Both the position numbers and the translations under genes were made by a program. From positions 1-46,250 of the forward strand of contig NZ_SOFS01000009.1 in the NCBI RefSeq assembly GCF_004402235.1: a stretch of 46,250 bases of DNA. Direction: 5' to 3'. This DNA comes from Cryobacterium glucosi (GTDB lineage: Bacteria > Actinomycetota > Actinomycetes > Actinomycetales > Microbacteriaceae). Below are positions 23,332 to 30,308 of this stretch, in pieces (position 1 is the stretch's first letter; every line of letters starts with the position of its first letter). The notes under the pieces were generated by a model. The model did not search any database. It was not told the origin of the DNA and saw only the letters and a program-made list of their open reading frames with translations.

Positions 23332-24084
23332 ATGAGAGCCACGGCGGGCAAAATCGGGATGCTTGCTGTGGCCCTTGTCCTGCTCTCCGCAGCTGCCCTG
23401 ATGCTGATGCTGATGCTGAGCGGATGCGGGAGCACGTCCGTCGCGGGGAGCCTTGCCGGTGCGCCGATGCAGCTCCCCGCGACGGGCGCTTCTGCGCTTC
23501 CAGAATCGTCTGCACTCCCCGAACCGTCCGCAGCCGCGCCGATACCTCCCGCTCCGACGGCGACTCCGCTCCCTCCGGCGGTGCCACTCGTCACCGGGGT
23601 GAGCGCCGACATCCGCTCGGTGCAGGGCGTGGCACTGGTCGCACCGGTGCGGATCAGGATCGAGGCGCTCGGGATCGATATGGGTATCGAAGCCGTCGGA
23701 CTCGGCGACACCGGCGGCATGGGCCTGCCGAAGAATCCGGCGATCGCCGCCTGGTACCAGTTCGGTCCGGCCCCGGCCAGTTCGTCCGGCGCGACCGTGA
23801 TCGCCGCGCACGTCGACTCCCTCGAATACGACATCGGTCCGTTCTCCCGGCTCGCGACGGCGCCGGCCGGCACGGACATCGTGCTCTTTCTGGCGGATGG
23901 CGGTGAACGGCGCTACCGCGTCGAGTCCGTGGCCCTCACCCTGAAGCCCGATGTACCCTGGCCGGCGGTCTTCGACCGGACCGGGCCCGCCCGCCTCACC
24001 CTCGTCACCTGCGGTGGCGAATTCGACTACACGGCACGTCGGTACCTCTCGAACGTGATCGTTTCCGCGATGCCGGTTCCCTGA
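23332..24084 (+). CDS. Class F sortase
   Basis: 250 residues. It has an N-terminal membrane or lipoprotein segment ('MLAVALVLLSAAALMLMLML' then 'SGCGS'), a long Ala/Pro linker and a C-terminal sortase domain (about 100-250). The catalytic residues are His in 'VIAAHVDS', Cys in 'LTLVTCGGEFD' and Arg in 'TARRYLSNV', the class F pattern of actinobacteria. The linker itself contains LPATG (about residues 47-51), the pentapeptide such enzymes cut. The enzyme should anchor surface proteins such as the DUF4397 protein encoded just before it. Start ATG 23332 after GGGAG. Confidence 0.9.
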   Translation: MRATAGKIGMLAVALVLLSAAALMLMLMLSGCGSTSVAGSLAGAPMQLPATGASALPESSALPEPSAAAPIPPAPTATPLPPAVPLVTGVSADIRSVQGVALVAPVRIRIEALGIDMGIEAVGLGDTGGMGLPKNPAIAAWYQFGPAPASSSGATVIAAHVDSLEYDIGPFSRLATAPAGTDIVLFLADGGERRYRVESVALTLKPDVPWPAVFDRTGPARLTLVTCGGEFDYTARRYLSNVIVSAMPVP

Positions 24085-24098
24085 TGAGCGGGATTGGC

Positions 24099-24104
24099 TA
24101 TGCT
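24099..24104 (+). promoter_or_regulatory. Possible -10 box (TATGCT) of the sigma/anti-sigma genes
   Basis: TATGCT lies 15 bp after the sortase stop and would start transcription near 24111, giving a 38-nt leader with GGGA before the ATG. Read-through from the sortase gene is also possible. Confidence 0.4.
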
Positions 24105-24148
24105 GTCGCCGACGACGTCCGGCGCGACGCTCCCCGCAGGGACCGACG

Positions 24149-24757
24149 ATGACCGGCAATCACATCACCCTGACAGTTGGGAGGCGACGAGACCCCGTGA
24201 CCGTACCCATCGATGACGTCGACCACGTGCGACTTGCCGCCGCGTTCCAAGCGGGGGATGAACGTGCCCTTGCCGAGGCCTACGCACGGTGGTCGTCGCT
24301 CGTCTACACGATCGCGGTGCGGTCGCTCGGAGATCCCGGCGAAGCGGAGGACGTGACGCAGACGGTCTTCATCGCGGCCTGGCGCGGACGGGACAACTAC
24401 AATCCCGAGCGGGCGCGGCTCCCCGCCTGGATCGTTGGGATCACCCGACACACCGTCGCGGACACCCATGAGGCACGATCAAGGCGCCGCCGGATCGAGC
24501 AGGCCGTTGCGGGCGAACTGCGGACGACCTCCGTCGACGACTCGGTTGACGTCGCCGACCGGGTGATGTTCGCCGAAGAGTTGCAGCGGCTCCCGCCCGT
24601 CCCGCAACGTGTCATGCAACTCGCGTTCTATGCTGACCTCACGCACGCGCAGATCGCCGCGATGCTCGATTTGCCGCTGGGAACGGTCAAGAGCCACATC
24701 CGCCGAAGCCTTGGCCGCCTGCGAGCCCGATTGGAGGCCGAAGATGACACATATTGA
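24149..24757 (+). CDS. ECF sigma factor (SigK-like)
   Basis: 202 residues. Region 2 (about 30-100) contains 'GDERALAEAYARWSSLVYTIAVRSLGDPGEAEDVTQTVFIAAWRG', and region 4 (about 135-195) contains 'LPPVPQRVMQLAFYADLTHAQIAAMLDLPLGTVKSHIRRSLGRLR'. These are the two domains of group 4 sigma factors, with an insertion-free linker. The gene overlaps the anti-sigma gene by 14 bp, the standard sigma/anti-sigma pair layout. The RskA-like partner points to the SigK group. By position it should drive the DUF4397 and sortase genes; no shared -35/-10 pair could be proven by eye. Confidence 0.93.
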   Translation: MTGNHITLTVGRRRDPVTVPIDDVDHVRLAAAFQAGDERALAEAYARWSSLVYTIAVRSLGDPGEAEDVTQTVFIAAWRGRDNYNPERARLPAWIVGITRHTVADTHEARSRRRRIEQAVAGELRTTSVDDSVDVADRVMFAEELQRLPPVPQRVMQLAFYADLTHAQIAAMLDLPLGTVKSHIRRSLGRLRARLEAEDDTY

Positions 24758-25817
24758 CCGCGACGACCTCGCACTCATCGCCCTCGCGGAATTCGACCTC
24801 ACCGAGGCGGAACGCGTGCACCTCTCGGTGTGCCCGCAGTGCGCGCTCGAGTTGATCTCCCTGCAGCACACCGCCTCGGTCGGCAGGTCCGCCCGGCACA
24901 TCAGCCTGACCGAGCCCGCGGGCTCCGTATGGGCGGGCATCCACTCAACTCTCAGCCTCAGCGGCGCTGTCGGTGCACAACCGAGGCTCCGTGACTTCGT
25001 GCGCCCTGCGGATGCAGAGGCTGCCGGTGTCGTCTATGACGTGTACGACGCCTCCGACAACTCCGAGGGGTGCGACGTTTCCGAGCGGTATGACGTGTCC
25101 GATGGGTACGACGGGTACAAGGTCTCCGACGCGTCCGCCGCGTCCGATGCCTCCGAGGTCTCGGACCTTTTTCCGGGCAGTCGGGAGGCATCCGCGGGGG
25201 ATCCCGCAATTAAGGTGCCTGCCCGGCCGGTCGCGGCCCTGCCGGTGCCCGTGGCAGAGTTGCCCGTTTCGCCGTCGCCGCCCCCCGCTGCGCAGCCGGC
25301 GACCCCCCGCGTTTCCGACTCGCCTGCCCGGCTGCGGCCTCGCCGACGTGTGAGGTCCACGACCCGAACCTGGGTGCGGGTCCTCATCGCCGCGGCGGCG
25401 AGCCTGGCGCTGCTCCTCGCCGGGTTCGGCGCCGCCCGCTGGGCCGACGCACTCCGCCCGCCCGCGACGGCGCCCATCACCTTCGAGGCCCAGCTCACGC
25501 CCTTCCCCGGCTGGAAGGCGAGCGGCAGTGCGGCGGTCGAGGTGACTCCCGGCGGTCATCGCGAGGTCGTCGTCGACCTCACCGGTCTCGCCGTCGCAAC
25601 CGCGGCGGCCCCCCTCCGCGAAGTCTGGCTGATCAAGGCGGATGCGTCCGGCCTGATCAGCATCGGCCTGCTCGACGGGAACATCGGCCACTTCGATATC
25701 CCGGACGGCGTCGACCTCGCCCAGTACCCGCTCGTCGACGTTTCGGCGGAACCCGACAACGGAAACCCGGCTCACTCAGGAAATTCGATCGTGCGCGGAG
25801 AGCTGCACGCTATGTGA
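24744..25817 (+). CDS. RskA-like transmembrane anti-sigma factor
   Basis: 357 residues from ATG 24744. The N-terminal zinc anti-sigma motif HxxxCxxC is seen in 'HLSVCPQC' (about residues 26-33). A long low-complexity linker (about 90-215) follows, then a membrane helix ('VRVLIAAAASLALLLAGFGAARW', about 212-234) and an extracytoplasmic RskA domain ('FEAQLTPFPGWKASGSAAVEV', 'REVWLIKADASGLISIGLLDG', 'DVSAEPDNGNPAHSGNSIVRGEL'). It should hold the sigma factor at the membrane until regulated proteolysis. The cytoplasmic linker is unusually long and contains a Tyr-Asp-Val-Ser repeat (about residues 97-142). Confidence 0.9.
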   Translation: MTHIDRDDLALIALAEFDLTEAERVHLSVCPQCALELISLQHTASVGRSARHISLTEPAGSVWAGIHSTLSLSGAVGAQPRLRDFVRPADAEAAGVVYDVYDASDNSEGCDVSERYDVSDGYDGYKVSDASAASDASEVSDLFPGSREASAGDPAIKVPARPVAALPVPVAELPVSPSPPPAAQPATPRVSDSPARLRPRRRVRSTTRTWVRVLIAAAASLALLLAGFGAARWADALRPPATAPITFEAQLTPFPGWKASGSAAVEVTPGGHREVVVDLTGLAVATAAAPLREVWLIKADASGLISIGLLDGNIGHFDIPDGVDLAQYPLVDVSAEPDNGNPAHSGNSIVRGELHAM

Positions 25818-25834
25818 GCGCGGCCGCCCGCGGA

Positions 25835-25840
25835 TAGGCT
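25835..25840 (+). promoter_or_regulatory. -10 box TAGGCT upstream of gabD
   Basis: TAGGCT gives a predicted transcript start near 25847 and a leader of about 35 nt with GGGAGA before the ATG. Confidence 0.5.
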
Positions 25841-25881
25841 GGATGACGCAGAGCAGCAGACACTCGCGACAGGGAGACACT

Positions 25882-27357
25882 ATGACGAACGTCACCGAAG
25901 CCGAACTTCTCCGGATGGTTCCGAAGGAACTCTTCATCAACGGGGAGTGGGTGCCCGCGCGTGACGGGGCGACGCTCGACGTCGTCGACCCGGCCACCGG
26001 GCTCGTCATCGCCTCGATCGCCGACGCCGGGGTCGCCGACGGCGCAGCAGCCCTCGACGCCGCCGTCGACGCCCAGGACAGCTGGGCGGCGACCCCACCC
26101 CGGGTACGCGGTGAGATCCTTCGGCGCGCCTTCGACCTGATGCAGGAGCGCAAGCAGGAGTTCGCGCTCCTGATGACGATCGAGATGGGCAAGCCGCTCG
26201 CCGAGGCCTACGGCGAGGTCGCGTACGGCGGCGAATTCCTGCGCTGGTTCAGCGAAGAGGCCGTGCGCATCAGCGGCCGGTACGGCACCAACCCCGAGGG
26301 CACCGGACGGATGCTGGTGTCCCAGCACCCGGTCGGCCCCTGCTTCCTGATCACGCCCTGGAACTTCCCGCTCGCCATGGCCACCCGCAAGATCGCCCCC
26401 GCGCTCGCCGCCGGCTGCACCGTCGTTGTGAAGCCGGCGTCGCTGACCCCGCTCATGACCCTGTACTTCGCCAAGCTCCTCGCCGAGGTCGGGCTCCCCG
26501 CCGGTGTGCTCAACGTCATCACGACCTCGCGTTCCGGCGCGGTATCCGACCCGATCATCGCCGACCCGCGGCTGCGCAAGCTCAGCTTCACCGGTTCGAC
26601 GGCCGTCGGCCGCCGAATGATCGGCCAGGCCGGCCAGGGCGTGCTGCGCACCTCGATGGAACTCGGCGGGAACGCGCCGTTCATCGTCTTCGCCGACGCC
26701 GACCTCGACAAGGCCATCGACGGCGCGATCGCGGCGAAATTCCGCAACGTCGGGCAGGCATGCACGGCCGCCAACCGGTTCATCGTGCAGGCGTCCGTCG
26801 CGGAGGAGTTCGCCCGCCGGGTCACCGAGCGGGTGCAGGACTTCGTCGTGGGTCGCGGCACCGCAGAGGGCGTGAACATCGGACCGCTGATCAACGCCGG
26901 GGCCGTGGAGAAGGCATCCACCCTGGTGCAGGACGCCCTCGAGCGCGGCGCGAGACTGCTCACCGGCGGCGACTCGATCGAAGGCGCCGGCACCTTCTTC
27001 GAGCCGACCGTGCTGGCCGGGGTCGCGCCGGGCAGTGACATCCTGCGCGAGGAGATCTTCGGGCCGGTGCTCGCGATCGCGACCTTCGACGAGGAGGACG
27101 ACGCAGTGCGGCTCGCCAACGACACCGAGTTCGGGCTGGTCAGCTACGTCTTCACCCGGGACCTTGCCCGCGGGCAACGCATGGTCGAACGCCTGCAGAC
27201 CGGGATGATGGGGCTCAACATCGGCGTGATCTCGAACGCGGCCGCACCGTTCGGCGGGGTCAAGCAATCCGGCCTCGGGCGCGAGGGCGGCCCGGAGGGC
27301 ATCCAGGAGTACCTCTCGACCAAATACACGATGACCCCGGACCCCTTCGCCGACTAG
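25882..27357 (+). CDS. gabD: NAD(P)-dependent succinate-semialdehyde dehydrogenase
   Basis: 491 residues from ATG 25882, chosen for its GGGAGA ribosome site over an upstream ATG at 25843. Aldehyde dehydrogenase motifs are clear: 'PWNFPLAMATRKIAPALAAG', 'FTGSTAVGRRM', the general-base Glu in 'MELGGNAPFIVF' and the nucleophilic Cys in 'NVGQACTAANRFIV'. The C-terminal 'GGVKQSGLGREGGPEGIQEYLSTKY' is the signature of the GabD group. It oxidises succinate semialdehyde to succinate (GABA or polyamine breakdown). Putrescine formed by the agmatine genes at 32-34 kb would feed the same route, but no linkage is shown by the sequence. Confidence 0.92.
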   Translation: MTNVTEAELLRMVPKELFINGEWVPARDGATLDVVDPATGLVIASIADAGVADGAAALDAAVDAQDSWAATPPRVRGEILRRAFDLMQERKQEFALLMTIEMGKPLAEAYGEVAYGGEFLRWFSEEAVRISGRYGTNPEGTGRMLVSQHPVGPCFLITPWNFPLAMATRKIAPALAAGCTVVVKPASLTPLMTLYFAKLLAEVGLPAGVLNVITTSRSGAVSDPIIADPRLRKLSFTGSTAVGRRMIGQAGQGVLRTSMELGGNAPFIVFADADLDKAIDGAIAAKFRNVGQACTAANRFIVQASVAEEFARRVTERVQDFVVGRGTAEGVNIGPLINAGAVEKASTLVQDALERGARLLTGGDSIEGAGTFFEPTVLAGVAPGSDILREEIFGPVLAIATFDEEDDAVRLANDTEFGLVSYVFTRDLARGQRMVERLQTGMMGLNIGVISNAAAPFGGVKQSGLGREGGPEGIQEYLSTKYTMTPDPFAD

Positions 27358-27371
27358 CACCTGCCGGCTCG

Positions 27372-27377
27372 TAGACT
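27372..27377 (+). promoter_or_regulatory. -10 box TAGACT of a leaderless promoter
   Basis: TAGACT ends 6 nt before ATG 27384, so the transcript should begin at the start codon. Confidence 0.6.
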
Positions 27378-27383
27378 GAACGG

Positions 27384-28181
27384 ATGCCCGTCACCCCGAT
27401 CACCGACCTCGACGACCCGAGACTCGTCGACTACGCCCACGTCACCGACGTTGCCCTCAAGAAGGCCCGCGGCACCGAGCACGGCCTGTACATCGCCGAG
27501 TCTGCGCTCGTGCTCGAGCGGGCGCTGCGTGCCGGCCACCGGCCACGCTCCGTGCTCGCGCTCGGCAACACGGTCGACGAGGCGCGCGCGCTCGTCGGCG
27601 AGGACGTGCCGGTGTTCGTCGGGCCAGGGGAGCTCCTCGCCGAGCTGACCGGGTACATCCTGCACCGCGGTCTGATCGCGGCGATGAACCGGCCGGTCCT
27701 GCCGGACGCCGATAGCCTGCTCGCCGGAGCCCGGCGCATCGTGATCCTCGAGAACGTGTCAGACCCCACCAACGTCGGCGCCATCTTCCGCTCCGCCGGC
27801 GCGATCGGGGCGGATGCGATCCTCGTCACGCCGCGCTGCTCCGACCCGTTCTACCGCCGCGCCATCCGCGTCTCGATGGGGACGGTGCTGCAGGTGCCGT
27901 GGACCCGCGTCGGCGACTGGACGAGCACCCGCGCCCTGCTGTCGAGGCACGGTTTCCACGTCGCCGCGCTCGCCCTCCGGGCGGATGCCGTCAGCCTCCG
28001 TGACGTGCAGTCTCGCGATCACGAGAAGCTCGCCCTGCTGCTCGGCGCCGAGGGCGACGGCCTCACCGAGGACGCCCTCGCCGCAGCGGACAGTGTCGTG
28101 CAGATCCCGATGAAGCACGGCGTCGACTCCCTCAACGTGGCCGCGGCGAGCGCCGTCGCGATGTGGGCGCTCTCGGCCTGA
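27384..28181 (+). CDS. SpoU/TrmH-family RNA 2'-O-methyltransferase
   Basis: 265 residues. The N-terminal part (about 15-95) resembles an RNA-binding substrate domain ('GTEHGLYIAESALVLERALRAGHRPRSVLAL'). The C-terminal SPOUT knot has the three family motifs: 'IVILENVSDPTNVGAIFRSAGAIGAD', 'LALLLGAEGDGLTEDAL' and 'VQIPMKHGVDSLNVAAASAVAMW'. It transfers a methyl group from SAM to a ribose 2'-OH of rRNA or tRNA; the target nucleotide is not predictable. It is transcribed from its own leaderless promoter. Confidence 0.95.
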   Translation: MPVTPITDLDDPRLVDYAHVTDVALKKARGTEHGLYIAESALVLERALRAGHRPRSVLALGNTVDEARALVGEDVPVFVGPGELLAELTGYILHRGLIAAMNRPVLPDADSLLAGARRIVILENVSDPTNVGAIFRSAGAIGADAILVTPRCSDPFYRRAIRVSMGTVLQVPWTRVGDWTSTRALLSRHGFHVAALALRADAVSLRDVQSRDHEKLALLLGAEGDGLTEDALAAADSVVQIPMKHGVDSLNVAAASAVAMWALSA

Positions 28182-28234
28182 CCCGCGCCGCGCATCCGCC
28201 CGCCCGTTGCTCGCGGAGCCCTGCGCCGCGCCAA

Positions 28235-28252
28235 CGCCGGCGGGCCCCGGCG
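28235..28252. terminator. Short GC hairpin before the thiolase promoter
   Basis: CGCCGG (28235-28240) and CCGGCG (28247-28252) with a 6-nt loop in a very GC-rich stretch, 53 bp after the methyltransferase stop. Weak evidence, as such repeats are common at this GC level. Confidence 0.35.
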
Positions 28253-28266
28253 GCGCGGCATAGGCC

Positions 28267-28272
28267 TAGGCT
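28267..28272 (+). promoter_or_regulatory. -10 box TAGGCT of a leaderless promoter
   Basis: TAGGCT ends 6 nt before ATG 28279, with no ribosome site between. Confidence 0.6.
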
Positions 28273-28278
28273 GTCGGC

Positions 28279-29466
28279 ATGAGCAACGAGGCCGTGATCA
28301 TCGATGTCGTGCGTACCCCGTCCGGGCGGGGCAAGCCGAATGGAGCGCTGTCGGGGGTGCACCCGGCGGACCTGCTCGCCGGGGTGCTCGCCGAGCTGGT
28401 CCGCCGGAATGACCTCGACCCCGCGCTCGTCGACGACGTGATTGGGGGCTGCGTCACGCAGTCGGGCGAGCAAGGTTACAACGTGACCCGCACCGCGCTG
28501 CTCAGCGCGGGATTCCCGGAGTCCGTGCCGGGCACGACGATCGACCGGCAGTGCGGTTCCAGCCAGCAGGCGGCGACCTTCGCCGCCCAGGGCGTGATCG
28601 CCGGCAGTTACGACATCGTGATCGCGTGCGGAGTCGAGTCGATGAGCCGGGTTCCGCTTGGTTCCTCGCTGCGTCCGGGCCAGGACCCGTCCGGCCGGCT
28701 CCTGCTTGAGCGCTACCCGAACGGTCTCGTCGGCCAGGGCGTCTCCGCCGAGCTGATCACCCGCCGCTGGGGCCTCAGCCGCGCCGAACTCGACGAGTAC
28801 GCTGCCCGTTCGCATCGGCTCGCAGCGGATGCGACCGGCCGTGGAGACTTCGACCGCGCCCTCGTCCCGGTCCGGCTCCCCGACGGCTCCTCCGTCACGG
28901 GCGACGAGACCGTCCGTCCCGGCACCACGGCGGCGGGCCTCGCCGCATTGCCGCCGGCGTTCCGCACCGATGCCCTCGCGGCCCGGTTCCCCGACCTCGA
29001 CTGGCTGACCACCGCGGGCAACTCGTCCCCGCTCACCGACGGCGCCTCCGCCGTGCTGATCATGAGCGCTGCGCGCGCCGCCCAGCTCGGCTGCACGCCG
29101 CGGGCGCGGTTCGACAGCTTCGCCATCACGGGGAGCGACCCTCTCCTGATGCTCACCGGCGTGATCCCGGCAACCCGGCGCATCCTCGCCCGCTCCGGCC
29201 TCGATCTCGACGACCTCGACGCCTACGAGGTCAACGAGGCTTTCGCGTGCGTTCCGCTCGTCTGGGCGCGCGAACTCGGCGCCGATCCCGCACGCCTCAA
29301 CCCGGACGGCGGCGCGATCGCCCTCGGCCACGCGCTCGGTTCCTCCGGCACCCGACTGCTCGGCACCCTCCTCGGCACCCTCGAGCGCACCGGTGGCCGC
29401 TTCGGCCTGCAGACCATGTGCGAGGGCGGCGGCATGGCCAACGCGACGATCATCGAAAGGCTCTGA
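28279..29466 (+). CDS. Acetyl-CoA C-acyltransferase (thiolase)
   Basis: 395 residues, a full-length degradative-type thiolase. The acyl-accepting Cys is in 'TTIDRQCGSSQQAATFAAQG' (about residue 91). The C-terminal catalytic His is in 'NPDGGAIALGHALGSSGTR' and the second Cys in 'MCEGGGMANATIIERL'. The 'VNEAF' block is present. It cleaves 3-ketoacyl-CoA to acetyl-CoA and a shorter acyl-CoA in fatty acid or branched-chain amino acid breakdown. The next gene, an SDR dehydrogenase 1 bp downstream, would supply the 3-ketoacyl-CoA, so the two form a two-step beta-oxidation pair. Confidence 0.93.
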   Translation: MSNEAVIIDVVRTPSGRGKPNGALSGVHPADLLAGVLAELVRRNDLDPALVDDVIGGCVTQSGEQGYNVTRTALLSAGFPESVPGTTIDRQCGSSQQAATFAAQGVIAGSYDIVIACGVESMSRVPLGSSLRPGQDPSGRLLLERYPNGLVGQGVSAELITRRWGLSRAELDEYAARSHRLAADATGRGDFDRALVPVRLPDGSSVTGDETVRPGTTAAGLAALPPAFRTDALAARFPDLDWLTTAGNSSPLTDGASAVLIMSAARAAQLGCTPRARFDSFAITGSDPLLMLTGVIPATRRILARSGLDLDDLDAYEVNEAFACVPLVWARELGADPARLNPDGGAIALGHALGSSGTRLLGTLLGTLERTGGRFGLQTMCEGGGMANATIIERL

Positions 29467-29467
29467 G

Positions 29468-30292
29468 ATGCGCATCGACGGATGCTCCGCACTGGTCACC
29501 GGAGCCGCCTCCGGCCTCGGGCTGGCTACCGTCACCGCCCTGCACGCGGCGGGGGCAGCAGTCGTGCTGCTCGACCTGCCGGGAGCACCCGGGGCCGCGA
29601 TCGTGGCCGCCCTCGGCGACCGGACGCGCTTCGTGGCCGGCGACGTCACGAGCGTGGGCGATGTGCACAGCGCCGTCGAGGCGGCGGTGTCGATGGCGCC
29701 GCTGCGGATCGTCGTGACGTGCGCGGGAATCGCGCCGGCGGAACGCACCGTCGGGAGGGACGGCCCGCTCCCGCTCGACGACTTCGAGCGGGTGATCCGG
29801 GTGAACCTCACCGGGACGTTCAACGTGATCCGGCTCGCGGCCGCCGCGATGCTCGCCGCCGAGCCGATCGACGAGATGGCCATCGGCCTCGGCGCCGGCT
29901 CTGGCGCAGGTGCTGGAGCCGGGGGAGGCGGGACCGCCGAGCGGGGCGTCATCGTGACGACGGCATCCGTCGCAGCTTTCGACGGACAGGTCGGGCAAGC
30001 GGCATACGCGGCCTCGAAGGGCGGGGTCGCGGCGATGACGCTGCCGCTCGCCCGGGAGTTCGCGCGCTCCCTGATCCGGGTCGTGTCGATCGCGCCCGGC
30101 GTCTTCGACACCGCGATGCTGCAGGGCATGCCTGCTGCGGTGCGGGAGTCGCTCGCCGCGCAGGTTCCGCACCCGGCCCGGCTCGGCGACCCGAGCGAGT
30201 TCGCCGCGCTCGTGCGGCACATCGTGGAGAACCCGATGCTCAACGGCGAGACGATCCGGCTCGATGGCGGAATCCGGATGCCGCCCCGCTGA
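29468..30292 (+). CDS. SDR 3-hydroxyacyl-CoA dehydrogenase (HSD10-like)
   Basis: 274 residues from ATG 29468, 1 bp after the thiolase stop. The glycine-rich cofactor motif is 'VTGAASGLGLAT', the NAG-type motif reads 'VTCAGIAPA' (C in place of N), the catalytic Ser is in 'IVTTASVAAFDGQVGQ' and Tyr/Lys are in 'AAYAASKGG'. The 'AAFDGQVGQAAYAASKGG' block is typical of type II 3-hydroxyacyl-CoA dehydrogenases. A Gly/Ala/Ser-rich insert of about 15 residues (about 139-154) before the catalytic Ser is unusual and may be a flexible loop. It oxidises 3-hydroxyacyl-CoA with NAD+. Confidence 0.9.
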   Translation: MRIDGCSALVTGAASGLGLATVTALHAAGAAVVLLDLPGAPGAAIVAALGDRTRFVAGDVTSVGDVHSAVEAAVSMAPLRIVVTCAGIAPAERTVGRDGPLPLDDFERVIRVNLTGTFNVIRLAAAAMLAAEPIDEMAIGLGAGSGAGAGAGGGGTAERGVIVTTASVAAFDGQVGQAAYAASKGGVAAMTLPLAREFARSLIRVVSIAPGVFDTAMLQGMPAAVRESLAAQVPHPARLGDPSEFAALVRHIVENPMLNGETIRLDGGIRMPPR

Positions 30293-30308
30293 GCCCGCGC
30301 GACCTGGC

